Shown here one piece after another: positions 26,654-35,166 of a stretch of 64,000 bases of DNA. Origin of the DNA: Halobacillus kuroshimensis DSM 18393 (GTDB lineage: Bacteria; Bacillota; Bacilli; Bacillales; Halobacillaceae). The notes under the pieces are model-generated. The model was not told where the DNA came from and did no database searches. It was given only the letters and a program-made list of their open reading frames with translations. The translations under genes were made by a program, and so were the position numbers. Numbering within the stretch: position 1 is the stretch's first letter; each line of letters starts with the position of its first letter. Location: NCBI RefSeq assembly GCF_000425705.1, contig NZ_AUDY01000008.1, positions 310,001-374,000 of the forward strand, in the 5' to 3' direction.

Positions 26654-27942
26654 TATCACGAAACGATTATCTTCAGACCGTCCAGTCCTATATTAAAAAC
26701 AAAGAAACAGGTGGTATGATCGCCCGTGAGTTGAACAGCCATATCCAACAGGAAAAAGAAAGCTTGATGAACAAGGGGTACAGTGCAGACGAGGCCGAGG
26801 AGGAAGCGGTCCGCCGGATGGGGAGTGCACCGGAAACCGGCCGTCATTTCGAGGACGTGTACAAGGAAAAAATCGACGGATGGCTGGTCTTTCTTCTTGC
26901 TGCGTTGATGGGCTGCGGTTTTCTGACGGCCCTGATCTTCAGCGGAGAAAACGGCTATTCATTCAACGGGAAATTCTTCTTCACTGTGGTCGGTATCTTG
27001 GTGGCAGGGGCTCTCCTGTTTATCGACTATAGGAAACTCCAGCCATTAGGGTGGCTGTTTTATGGGCTGGGTCTGGCGGGAGCCATGTTTCTGACGTGGG
27101 GGCCGATGTCGATGACCACGCTTATTTTGGGGAGCGTGGGTATCCAAGTCGGACCCTTTCATGTGACCAGCATTGACTTCATTCCATTGCTCCTCATTGG
27201 TCTTGCTGCTATCGGCAGTAAAGGTCCCGTAAAGGTGTGGAAGGGGATCCTGTTGTATCTGTTTCCCGTCTACTTTTTCATGGAAGCTGCAGATCCGAAT
27301 GCTGCGTTCATTTATACGCTGCTCTTTACAGCCCTGTTTGTCCATAAGCAGGTGAACAAAAAGATCCTCTGGTCGTTGGTTTCATTAGGAGTCATCGGAG
27401 CTGTATCTGTTGGAATGTGGTTCTTTACAGCTGCTGCCATCTATCAAAAAGAGCGGCTGCTGTCGTTCTTTTCTCCTGAGAAATTCTCAAACGGGGGCGG
27501 GTACATGTATCTGCGAATGGAGGAAGTCATCAGGGATGCCGCATGGATAGGAGAGGGAGCACAAGCGGAGCCGCTGCCTTCCGGTCACACCGATTTTGTC
27601 TTTCTTTCAGTACTGAATCAGCTGGGCTGGGGCGCTGCGCTCCTTCTCCTGATTCTTCTGAGCCTTGTGCTTGGCCGCCTGTTCTGGATGTCAAGGAAGA
27701 TCAAAGAACCTTTCGGTCAGCTGCTTGTAAGAGGGAGCCTGGTTTTCTATGCTGTTCCAGTTTTTTATCACGTGCTGATGTCTATGGGAATCCTGCCAAC
27801 CGCTTCCTTCCCGCTTCCGTTTCTCAGCTACGGGATGGACGCTACCGTTCTTCATGCTGTTTTATTCGGGCTGGTGTTGAGTGTATACAGGAAGAAACAT
27901 CCCGCTTCCTTTGCTGCCCAAGGGAAAACGATGGTTCAATAA
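26650..27942 (+). CDS. HAAS domain fused to an FtsW/RodA/SpoVE-type (SEDS) membrane protein
   Basis: 430 residues. Residues 1-75 form an HAAS-type helical domain (YIKNKETGGMIARELNSHIQQ, then GYSADEAEEEAVRRMGSAPETG) of the kind found beside PadR regulators. Residues 80-420 carry about nine to ten helices with SEDS features: HTDF at 313-316, with Asp315 at the position of the RodA catalytic aspartate, and LPFLSYG near the C-terminus. SEDS proteins polymerise peptidoglycan. No partner PBP is nearby. The TTG start overlaps the PadR stop by four bases. Confidence 0.85.
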   Translation: MISRNDYLQTVQSYIKNKETGGMIARELNSHIQQEKESLMNKGYSADEAEEEAVRRMGSAPETGRHFEDVYKEKIDGWLVFLLAALMGCGFLTALIFSGENGYSFNGKFFFTVVGILVAGALLFIDYRKLQPLGWLFYGLGLAGAMFLTWGPMSMTTLILGSVGIQVGPFHVTSIDFIPLLLIGLAAIGSKGPVKVWKGILLYLFPVYFFMEAADPNAAFIYTLLFTALFVHKQVNKKILWSLVSLGVIGAVSVGMWFFTAAAIYQKERLLSFFSPEKFSNGGGYMYLRMEEVIRDAAWIGEGAQAEPLPSGHTDFVFLSVLNQLGWGAALLLLILLSLVLGRLFWMSRKIKEPFGQLLVRGSLVFYAVPVFYHVLMSMGILPTASFPLPFLSYGMDATVLHAVLFGLVLSVYRKKHPASFAAQGKTMVQ

Positions 27943-27954
27943 TCACAGCAGTCA

Positions 27955-27989
27955 GACGGCTTCCTTGTAGAGGGAGGTCGTCTTTTTTT
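27955..27989 (+). terminator. Terminator of the sigma/PadR/SEDS operon
   Basis: The stem AGACG.CTTCC/GGGAGG.CGTCT is followed by eight T. Confidence 0.75.
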
Positions 27990-28035
27990 TAGTCTCAATG
28001 GCTCCTGGCCTGAGTAAGGAAAGCAATGAAGATAT

Positions 28036-28053
28036 TACGAAACCGGTTTACTA
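28036..28053 (+). promoter_or_regulatory. LacI-family operator, upstream copy
   Basis: TACGAAACCGGTTTACTA has the same AACCGGTT core as the operator at 28148-28171 and lies about 30 bases before the -35 box. With the second operator on the other side of the promoter it could allow DNA looping by the LacI protein. Confidence 0.7.
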
Positions 28054-28081
28054 AAACTATCAGGAAAATAGAAAAAAGATA

Positions 28082-28110
28082 TTGAAAACGGATACATTTG
28101 TCGTTATAAT
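28082..28110 (+). promoter_or_regulatory. Sigma-A promoter of the beta-glucoside operon
   Basis: TTGAAA and TATAAT are 17 bases apart, with an operator on each side. Confidence 0.85.
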
Positions 28111-28147
28111 CAAGCTAACCTTATAAATCAATTGATTTTTTTTAAGA

Positions 28148-28171
28148 ATTAACGAAACCGGTTTCGTTAAT
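28148..28171 (+). promoter_or_regulatory. LacI-family operator, perfect palindrome
   Basis: A perfect 24-base palindrome centred on AACCGGTT lies about 38 bases after the -10 box and before the solute-binding protein gene. It is the expected target of the LacI protein encoded at 31414. Confidence 0.85.
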
Positions 28172-28192
28172 CGAAGGGGAGCATCTAAATTG

Positions 28193-29485
28193 ATGGTTAC
28201 GAAAGGGATGATCAATGTGAAAAAGAGGTTAACACTCGTTTTATTACTGGTCTTATCTATGTTTCTTGCTGCCTGCAGCAGTGATGAGGAAGCAGCATCT
28301 GGAGAAGGGAAAGTGACACTGGACTTCTGGGTGTTCGGGGCGACGAATTATGAGGCGCTTGCTGATGAATATGAAAAAGAAAACCCGGATGTCACGATCA
28401 ACATTAAAAATTCTGAGCTTGGCGATCACCACGACAGCTTGTTTACAGCCATCTCTGCAGGCACGGGCGCACCGGATCTGACAATGATAGAAGTCGATCA
28501 GCTGGACCGCTACCGCGAAGCCCAGGACCGTTTCGTAAACTTGTATGATTTGGGAGCGGACGAAATTCAGGATCAATACTTAGATTGGAAATGGAAAATG
28601 GCAGAAAACGGGGAAGGCGATTTCCTCTTTGGTCTTCCGACAGATATCGGACCTAAAGCAATGTATTTCCATACCGACGTTTTTGAAGAGGCCGGCCTTC
28701 CGACAGATCCAGATGAAGTGAGTACCATGATTTCTTCTCCGGAAGAATTTGCAGAGGCTGCAGAGACGGTTATGGAGGAAACAGGCAAGCCGATGGTCGA
28801 CAGCATGGAAATGGCTTTTCGTGCCAATATGGATGCCTTGCAGGTAAGCTATTTCAATCGTGATGGAGAGCTTCTTATCAATGAAGCTGATAACGGAGTC
28901 AAAGAAGCTTATGACTATGCGGTGAAGCTCCAGGAGAAAGGTGTTGTCGGATCCTTTGAAATGTGGACACCGGAATGGGCCAACGCCTTGAATAAAGGAG
29001 AGTTTGCTGTAGAAATGGCACCGGCCTGGCTGAAAGGCTACATGACGGAAAATGCGCCGGAGGGCGAAGGGAAATGGAAAGTGACGACACTTCCAACGGA
29101 TTTTGCCGGTAACTGGGGCGGTTCTTATGTGGCCATTCCTTCTGAAACGAAAAACAGTGAAGAAGCCTATGCCTTTGCCCAGTGGATGCTTTCTCCTGAA
29201 AACCAGTTGAAGTCCTTCACGGAAAGCGGTTTGTTCCCTTCTGCTCCTGAAGTATATGAAATGGAAGAGTTCGTGAACAATTCCGACGAGTATTTCGGTG
29301 GACAGAATACCGCGGCTTATTTCGCAGAGGCGGCCAAGGAAATTCCTGAGGTCTACAAGGGACCGAAATATGTCACCGTGAATAATGAAGTGTTGACGGC
29401 GCTGCGCAATGTACAGGAAGGGGCCGATCCTGAGAAGGAATGGGAAGCGGCAGTCAAACGAATCGAAGATCTTATGAACCGCTAA
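28193..29485 (+). CDS. Sugar ABC transporter substrate-binding lipoprotein
   Basis: 430 residues. A lipoprotein signal peptide ends in LAAC and the acidic mature protein has the family-1 extracellular solute-binding fold (TLDFWVFG, later FAEAAETVMEE and GGSYVAIPSETKNSEEAYAFAQWML). It captures a sugar outside the membrane and delivers it to the two permeases encoded next. With a GH1 glucosidase in the same operon, cellobiose or another beta-glucoside is the likely ligand. The start is uncertain: TTG 28190, ATG 28193, ATG 28208 and GTG 28217 are all possible. Confidence 0.92.
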   Translation: MVTKGMINVKKRLTLVLLLVLSMFLAACSSDEEAASGEGKVTLDFWVFGATNYEALADEYEKENPDVTINIKNSELGDHHDSLFTAISAGTGAPDLTMIEVDQLDRYREAQDRFVNLYDLGADEIQDQYLDWKWKMAENGEGDFLFGLPTDIGPKAMYFHTDVFEEAGLPTDPDEVSTMISSPEEFAEAAETVMEETGKPMVDSMEMAFRANMDALQVSYFNRDGELLINEADNGVKEAYDYAVKLQEKGVVGSFEMWTPEWANALNKGEFAVEMAPAWLKGYMTENAPEGEGKWKVTTLPTDFAGNWGGSYVAIPSETKNSEEAYAFAQWMLSPENQLKSFTESGLFPSAPEVYEMEEFVNNSDEYFGGQNTAAYFAEAAKEIPEVYKGPKYVTVNNEVLTALRNVQEGADPEKEWEAAVKRIEDLMNR

Positions 29486-29542
29486 ACAGTCACCGGGCTG
29501 GGTGGGGAACATCCAGCCCTCCTACATAAAGGAGGGAAAGAA

Positions 29543-30505
29543 GTGGAGAGTGTACAGAAACGTCAGCATGCATCCAAAGCTGCAGCGAAGACACCATTGT
29601 CTGAAAAAAAGAAAGATATGCTGTCCGGTTATTTGTATATGGCACCCTTTTTCATCATATTTGCCATTATCGGTCTTTATCCCGCTGTTTTCAGCATCAT
29701 TCTTGCCTTTCAGAAATGGACCGGCCTTGGGGCCATGGAGTTTGTCGGGTTCAGCAACTTTGTTGTCGTCCTTCAGGATCCGTTGTTCTGGAAGTCGTTG
29801 TATAACACAGTCATCATCGGCTTGATGGGAACGGCTCCTCAGCTGGTTGTCGGCATTATTCTTGCTTATTTTCTTAATATGGCTGTCATCCGCTTTACGA
29901 ATTTTTTCCGGGTCACCATATTTATGCCTTACATTACATCGATGGTAGCTGTCGCATTAGTATTCGGGGTGTTTTTCAGCAGCAGTGAAACCGCGCTTGC
30001 CAACTATGTCATCGGTTTGTTCGGAGTTGATCCAGTCAGCTGGAAAACATCGGAGTGGGGAGCGAAAATTGCTATTTCCCTCATGGTCTTCTGGAGGTGG
30101 GTCGGCTATAATACGATCATTTATTTAGCTGGTCTTCAAAGCATACCGAAGGACTTGTACGAAGCGGCTACCATCGATGGTGCCGGGAAAGTACAGCAGT
30201 TCCTTCACATCACGATTCCTTTGTTGAAGCCGTTTATCGTCCTTACGGTATTCATGTCGACCGTTGGAGCGCTGCAGTTGTTTGCTGAACCGGCTGTGTT
30301 TCTCGGTTCCTCTGCTTTCAACAGGGATGAGGCGATGACCGTGGTCATGTACCTGTATCGTGATGCGTTCAATCTGGGATCTTTCGGAACAGCGTCTGCA
30401 ACGGCTGTACTGCTGTTAATCATCATCGTGGCCGCTGCCGCAATCAATACGTGGCTCACTTCCGGGTTCGGTCGTAAGCAGAAGAGGAGGGCGTTTACCA
30501 AATGA
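29543..30505 (+). CDS. Sugar ABC transporter permease, MalF type
   Basis: 320 residues with six helices after a basic cytoplasmic start. The EAA loop (LYEAATIDGAGKVQQFLHITIPLL, about residues 210-235), which contacts the ATPase, is clear. The GTG at 29543 follows AGGAGGG. It forms the membrane channel with the next gene, overlapping it by four bases. No ATPase gene is in the operon, so a shared MsmX-type ATPase encoded elsewhere is likely. Confidence 0.93.
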   Translation: MESVQKRQHASKAAAKTPLSEKKKDMLSGYLYMAPFFIIFAIIGLYPAVFSIILAFQKWTGLGAMEFVGFSNFVVVLQDPLFWKSLYNTVIIGLMGTAPQLVVGIILAYFLNMAVIRFTNFFRVTIFMPYITSMVAVALVFGVFFSSSETALANYVIGLFGVDPVSWKTSEWGAKIAISLMVFWRWVGYNTIIYLAGLQSIPKDLYEAATIDGAGKVQQFLHITIPLLKPFIVLTVFMSTVGALQLFAEPAVFLGSSAFNRDEAMTVVMYLYRDAFNLGSFGTASATAVLLLIIIVAAAAINTWLTSGFGRKQKRRAFTK

Positions 30506-31335
30506 ATAACATGAAACGTGCTGCAAAAGGAACGCTCCCTGTTTATATTGCCCTTGGGTTTGCGTCACTCGTCTCGATCTTTCCATTTTACTGGATGTTT
30601 GTAATGGCCACACAGCCAAGTGCGGCGTACAATTCCATTCCACCGACGCTTCTTCCCGGTGATCAGCTGGTGGAGAACTTCATGAAAGTGCTGGATACGA
30701 TTCCATTCTTCCAGGCGATGTGGAATACGATCGTACTGTGCTCGACGGTGACCTTGGCTGTCTTATTTATTAGCTCACTGGCGGGTTTTGCCTTTGCGAA
30801 GTTTCAGTTCCCGGGAAAGAACTTCTTTTTCATCCTGATTCTCTTAACGATGGTGATTCCGCCGCAGCTCGGCTTGATTCCTCAGTTTTACCTTGTTTCC
30901 CAGCTGGGATGGCTCGATACCCTGTTAGGGGCAGGCGTGCTGTTTTTACTCAACCCGCTCGGGATTTTCCTGATGCGGCAGTACATCAGTGAGTCCGTTC
31001 CCGATGAGCTGATGGAAGCAGCAAAGCTGGATGGCTGCTCCAACTTCAGGATCTACAGGAGCATCGTTCTGCCCATCATCAAACCTGCGTTTGCGACGCT
31101 CGGCATTATCGTGTTCACGCTTGTCTGGGGTGAATTTTTGTGGCAGTTTACGGTTCTTCGTGATCCGGCTTCCTATACGCTCCAGGTGGCTCTTGCTTCC
31201 TTGAACAATGCCTTCCGTGTGGACTTCGGGATGCTGTTGAGCGGTGTCTTCTGGGCAACGGTTCCTCTTATTCTCATTTTCCTGATTTTCAACAAGTGGT
31301 TCATCTCAAGTATTACGGAAGGTTCCATTAAGTAA
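30502..31335 (+). CDS. Sugar ABC transporter permease, MalG type
   Basis: 277 residues, six helices, EAA loop DELMEAAKLDGCSNFRIYRS near residues 170-190. It pairs with the MalF-type permease. The start ATG overlaps the stop of that gene. The stop is followed by a short gap before the regulator gene. Confidence 0.93.
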   Translation: MNNMKRAAKGTLPVYIALGFASLVSIFPFYWMFVMATQPSAAYNSIPPTLLPGDQLVENFMKVLDTIPFFQAMWNTIVLCSTVTLAVLFISSLAGFAFAKFQFPGKNFFFILILLTMVIPPQLGLIPQFYLVSQLGWLDTLLGAGVLFLLNPLGIFLMRQYISESVPDELMEAAKLDGCSNFRIYRSIVLPIIKPAFATLGIIVFTLVWGEFLWQFTVLRDPASYTLQVALASLNNAFRVDFGMLLSGVFWATVPLILIFLIFNKWFISSITEGSIK

Positions 31336-31359
31336 ATCTGTCCCGCTTCTCCATATTGT

Positions 31360-31368
31360 TGATACAAT
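31360..31368 (+). promoter_or_regulatory. Candidate extended -10 promoter of the lacI-type gene
   Basis: TGATACAAT fits an extended -10 (TG-N-TACAAT) between the permease and the LacI-type gene. It lies inside the inverted repeat TATTGT-4-ACAATA (31354-31369). No good -35 is seen, as is usual for extended -10 promoters. Confidence 0.4.
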
Positions 31369-31413
31369 AGATGGTAATGACATGGAGGCTGTATTTGAAG
31401 GAGAGAAAGAGAT

Positions 31414-32427
31414 ATGGATTTGACAATACGCGACATAGCTAAGATGGCAGGAGTGTCTCCGGCCACTGTTTCCAAAATTATCAACAATTATGGAGGCATC
31501 AGTGAATCGACACGAAAGAAAGTCTATAAAATTATCGAAGATACGAAGTACCAGCCGACGTTTTCGGCAAAGTCGCTGGCGACGAAAAAATCAAATTTGA
31601 TCGGACTTATCTATGCGGGAAAAATCAATGTTGATTTCACCCACCCTTTTTTCAACGAAGTCGTCAATTCGTTCAAAAAAGCGGTCGGGTCGCTCGGGTA
31701 TGACCTGCTGCTGTTCTCGAATGAAAAGATTTATCAAGGAGAAAGCAAGTATTTGGAAAGGTGCAAGCATTTTCATGTGGACGGGTGTCTGATCATCGCA
31801 GGGGATGAAATTGAAGAGGCCGTCCATGACATTGCCCAAAGTGACATTCCAAGCGTCGGCATTGATTTGAAGCTGGAAGGCCCGCGATCCAGCTATATTA
31901 TGACCGACAACGCAAAGATAGGTGCTAAAGTCGTCGAGCATTTATATTTGAATCAGGTCCGGACTATCGCCTATATCGGAGGGAAACAGGACTCGCTGGT
32001 GTCCAGTATCCGGAACATCGGCTTTATTGATGCGATGAATCAGTTCGGCCTTTCTGTGGAAAAGGACTGGCTATATTACGGGGATTTTTTCGAAGAAAGC
32101 GGCTATGAAGGAATGAAAGGGATACTGAAAGCCGATCGTCTTCCGGAAGCTGTTTTCGCAGCGTCCGATATGATGGCGCTTGGTGCGCTTAAAGCGATCA
32201 AGGAAGAAGGATTATCCGTTCCTGAGGATATCCAGCTGATCGGCTGTGATGACATAGAAGCATGCCGGTACAGCGATCCACCGCTGACAACAGTCAAACA
32301 GGACAAACAAAAGCTCGGAAAGCTGGCTGCTTATATGCTGGAGGATTTGATCAAAGAAGATCATGACATACAGGATATGAAAGTAGATCCGGAGCTTGTG
32401 CTCAGGGCTTCTACGAAGGAAAGCTGA
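31414..32427 (+). CDS. LacI-family transcriptional regulator of the beta-glucoside operon
   Basis: 337 residues. The DNA-binding helix-turn-helix is at residues 4-23 (TIRDIAKMAGVSPATVSKII), the hinge follows near 45-60, and the periplasmic-binding-like effector domain fills residues 60-330. Its position in the importer/glucosidase operon and the AACCGGTT palindromes upstream indicate that it represses this operon until the sugar binds. AGGAGAG precedes the ATG. Confidence 0.92.
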   Translation: MDLTIRDIAKMAGVSPATVSKIINNYGGISESTRKKVYKIIEDTKYQPTFSAKSLATKKSNLIGLIYAGKINVDFTHPFFNEVVNSFKKAVGSLGYDLLLFSNEKIYQGESKYLERCKHFHVDGCLIIAGDEIEEAVHDIAQSDIPSVGIDLKLEGPRSSYIMTDNAKIGAKVVEHLYLNQVRTIAYIGGKQDSLVSSIRNIGFIDAMNQFGLSVEKDWLYYGDFFEESGYEGMKGILKADRLPEAVFAASDMMALGALKAIKEEGLSVPEDIQLIGCDDIEACRYSDPPLTTVKQDKQKLGKLAAYMLEDLIKEDHDIQDMKVDPELVLRASTKES

Positions 32428-32458
32428 ACGTTCCGGGTGAAAACTGGAGGAATCGCTT

Positions 32459-33805
32459 ATGACAACTATTCAATTTCCAGAACAACTCAAGTGGGGCGCG
32501 GCTACCGCGTCCTACCAAATCGAAGGGGCAGCGAAAGAGGGGGGCAGGACCCCGTCGATCTGGGACGTCTTCGCCCATACTCCCGGCAACGTAAAAAACG
32601 GGGATCACGGCGATGATGCCTGCAACAGTTATCATATGTACAAGGAAGATGTACAGCATTTGAAGAGCCTGGGAGTCGATATCTACCGCTTCTCGATATC
32701 TTGGTCGCGCGTCATTCCTAATGGGACTGGAGAGTTGAATGAAGAAGGAGTGGCCTATTATCGTCATCTGATTGATGATCTGATCGAAAACGGGATCGAG
32801 CCGATGATCACCCTTTATCATTGGGATCTTCCCCAGGTGCTTCAGGAAAAGGGCGGATGGGAGAACCGCGACACGACAGACGCGTTCTTATCCTATGCCG
32901 AAGCGATGTTTCAGGCGTTCGGTGGACAGGTGAAAAAGTGGCTGACCATCAATGAACCGTGGTGTGCCTCCTTTTTATCCAACTACCTCGGCATTCATGC
33001 TCCGGGAAAAACGAGCCTGCAGGCCGCGGTCGATGTTTCCCACCACCTTCTGCTCGCCCACGGAAAAGCGGTCCAATCATTCCGGAGACTCGTGCCGGAC
33101 GGCGAAATCGGATATGCTCCGAACGTCGGGTGGCTCGAGCCCTTTACTTCGGATGAAAAAGATGTGGAGGCCTGCCGGAGAGGGATGATGTGGCAGAAGG
33201 AATGGTTCATGGATCCCGTTTTCAAAGGTACATATCCAGAGACGCTGCAGGACATTTTTGCTGAGCAGGATGCCGTGCTGCGTATGGAAAATGGAGATCT
33301 TGATATCATCTCCCAGCCGATCGATCTCATGGGGATCAACTACTACACAGGAAGCATCGGCCGCTACAAGGAAGACGGAGGCATGTTCCAGGTCGAGGAA
33401 ATCCCCGTCGATGACCGACGCACAGATATTGACTGGCCGATTTATGCAGAAGGCTTCTATAAAACGTTGAAGGATATTCATGAGACTTACGGGAATGTGC
33501 AGCTGTACATCACAGAAAACGGAGCCTGCTACAACCACGGCGTGGAAGAGGATGGAAAGGTGCACGACCAGGAGCGAATCGAATACTTGAAGCAGCACCT
33601 GACATCGCTGAGCCGGGCGATTGAGGCCGGCGTCCCGATTGCCGGTTACATTGTTTGGTCACTTTTAGATAATTTTGAGTGGGCGGAAGGCTATGACAAG
33701 CGCTTCGGAATCATCCACGTTAATTTTGATACGTTTGAGCGGACGCGGAAAGACAGCTATTACTGGTATAAAGATACGGTGGAAAACCACAAGTTTGATC
33801 TATGA
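32459..33805 (+). CDS. bglA: GH1 family beta-glucosidase
   Basis: 448 residues, a cytoplasmic (beta/alpha)8 barrel that hydrolyses beta-glucosides or cellobiose to glucose. Family motifs: GAATASYQIEGA at the N-terminus, acid/base Glu166 in TINEP, nucleophile Glu353 in ITENG, and the C-terminal WSLLDNFEWAEGY. No 6-phospho-beta-glucosidase phosphate-binding pattern is evident, which fits import by an ABC transporter and not a PTS. TGGAGG precedes the ATG. Last gene of the operon. Confidence 0.95.
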   Translation: MTTIQFPEQLKWGAATASYQIEGAAKEGGRTPSIWDVFAHTPGNVKNGDHGDDACNSYHMYKEDVQHLKSLGVDIYRFSISWSRVIPNGTGELNEEGVAYYRHLIDDLIENGIEPMITLYHWDLPQVLQEKGGWENRDTTDAFLSYAEAMFQAFGGQVKKWLTINEPWCASFLSNYLGIHAPGKTSLQAAVDVSHHLLLAHGKAVQSFRRLVPDGEIGYAPNVGWLEPFTSDEKDVEACRRGMMWQKEWFMDPVFKGTYPETLQDIFAEQDAVLRMENGDLDIISQPIDLMGINYYTGSIGRYKEDGGMFQVEEIPVDDRRTDIDWPIYAEGFYKTLKDIHETYGNVQLYITENGACYNHGVEEDGKVHDQERIEYLKQHLTSLSRAIEAGVPIAGYIVWSLLDNFEWAEGYDKRFGIIHVNFDTFERTRKDSYYWYKDTVENHKFDL

Positions 33806-33928
33806 ATCTAAATGAACGATGAGCCGCGCTGTCAAGGGACAGCGTGGTTTGTTTTATGGATAACGCCCAGACCACACCTTCCCGCCCGGCATAGGCTAAG
33901 GTTGAAGCAAACGGAAGGGGCGATCGTT

Positions 33929-34207
33929 GTGGAGCGAATTTATCATCATGGACACGGCACCTACGTACCCGGCGTAGGCTACCATCACGGGCACGGGACT
34001 TATATCCCTGGGTATGGCTATCACCATGGACATGGCACCTATGTCCCGGGCTACGGGTATCACCACGGGCAGGGAACGTATGGTGGATACGGCTTCGAGC
34101 ACGGACACAGCAGCTATGCACCCGGATACGGTTATCATTACGGCCAGGGGAATTATTATCCGTGGGGCGGAGTTCATCACAGCCACGGTGGATGGTACCA
34201 CCCATAA
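33929..34207 (+). CDS. His/Gly/Tyr-rich tandem repeat protein
   Basis: 92 residues made almost wholly of a repeat of about 13 residues, consensus YHHGHGTYVPGYG, present about six times, the last copies degenerate. At DNA level the repeats are 39 bases long. The GTG at 33929 follows GGAAGGGG at good spacing; an upstream frame from 33812 lacks repeat character. The high His, Gly and Tyr content suggests metal binding or a spore coat or surface protein. No signal peptide or membrane helix is present. Confidence 0.7.
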   Translation: MERIYHHGHGTYVPGVGYHHGHGTYIPGYGYHHGHGTYVPGYGYHHGQGTYGGYGFEHGHSSYAPGYGYHYGQGNYYPWGGVHHSHGGWYHP

Positions 34208-34216
34208 TCACTCACA

Positions 34217-34242
34217 AAAAGGCCCGCAGGGGTCTTTTTTTC
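34217..34242 (+). terminator. Terminator after the repeat protein gene
   Basis: A short stem AAGGCCC/GGGGTCTT is followed by seven T. Confidence 0.65.
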
Positions 34243-34343
34243 TGACCATAAACAAGAAGAGATGGTGAACGAAAAGGATAAAAAAGGAAAAGTGTAGAAC
34301 TAATCTTTATAAAGGGGCGGTAAGCAGAAGAGGGGGAGTATAG

Positions 34344-34694
34344 ATGAAAGAACTCAAAACCCATCTTAGAGAATTGGAAGGAGCGCATATCAGTCTGGGC
34401 GTCAAGTCTTCCGCTGAAAAGCTGGATCAGATCCTTGCAGATGATTTTTGGGAGATTGGCAGTTCAGGAATCATTTATACGAAAAAAGACTGTCTGAATC
34501 TTGGGGTCGTTCTGTCAGAAATGACGCTGCATCATTATGAGATTCAGATTCTGGCAGAGGATACGGTTCTGAGTACATATAAAGTCAAGGATACGACGCG
34601 GAAGAGGAACACGTGGAGGAGCTCGATCTGGAAGCAAACCCATGGCAGATGGCAGCTGTATTTCCATCAAGGGACAATCATCCCGGGTCAGTGA
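34344..34694 (+). CDS. DUF4440/NTF2-like protein
   Basis: 116 residues that match the DUF4440 part of the NTF2-like superfamily: an N-terminal helix, LDQILADDFWEIGSSG, then alternating strands ending RNTWRSSIWKQTHGRWQLYFHQGT. Such proteins are often small ligand-binding or enzyme-like units. AGAGGGGGAG precedes the ATG. The next gene starts 16 bases later. Confidence 0.82.
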   Translation: MKELKTHLRELEGAHISLGVKSSAEKLDQILADDFWEIGSSGIIYTKKDCLNLGVVLSEMTLHHYEIQILAEDTVLSTYKVKDTTRKRNTWRSSIWKQTHGRWQLYFHQGTIIPGQ

Positions 34695-34710
34695 CAAAGG
34701 AGGTGTGCTT

Positions 34711-35133
34711 GTGGAACCTGTATGGAAAGTCTATGGATATATCACCCGCTTTTATAAAGAAAAGCCGCAGGTGCTTGTTTTTCAACATTCAGTTCCTGAG
34801 GCCGGCATTCAAATTCCTAAAGGAACTGTGAACCCGGGGGAAGATCCTCTTCATGCTGTTGTAAGGGAAATGGTGGAGGAGACAGGGCTGACTTCCGTCT
34901 ATGTAGAAAAATTACTGGCGGTGGATACGGGGATGAATACCGATAGTAAACAGCAAAAGCGTTATTTTTATCAACTCAACACCACGGAATTAAAAGACAA
35001 CTGGGCACATCACCCAATCGGAGGCGGAGAAGAAAGGGGACTGACTTTTCATTTCTTTTGGATTTCGTCTGAAGAGGAAGTAAGGTTAATTCAGGGACAT
35101 GGAGACTACCTCCACCTTATATTTGCAAAGTAA
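34711..35133 (+). CDS. Nudix hydrolase
   Basis: 140 residues. The Nudix box G-x5-E-x7-REMVEETGL is intact, with the metal-binding Glu pair in the middle. Such enzymes cleave nucleoside diphosphate-linked compounds. The GTG at 34711 follows AAAGGAGGTG, an almost perfect site; the longer frame from 34642 overlaps the preceding gene and was not used. Substrate unknown. Confidence 0.88.
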   Translation: MEPVWKVYGYITRFYKEKPQVLVFQHSVPEAGIQIPKGTVNPGEDPLHAVVREMVEETGLTSVYVEKLLAVDTGMNTDSKQQKRYFYQLNTTELKDNWAHHPIGGGEERGLTFHFFWISSEEEVRLIQGHGDYLHLIFAK

Positions 35134-35166
35134 ACAAAACGGTTTGAAGAGACAGGGGGAACAATA

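Noticed and set aside
28580-29512. 310-codon minus-strand frame over the solute-binding protein gene
   Set aside because: Antisense shadow of a well-supported lipoprotein gene.
33812-33928. Longer N-terminus for the His-rich protein
   Set aside because: No ribosome binding site at 33812 and composition unlike the repeats; the GTG at 33929 has a strong site.
33929-34207. 39-base direct repeats as a CRISPR array
   Set aside because: The repeats are contiguous without spacers and keep an open reading frame, so they are coding repeats.
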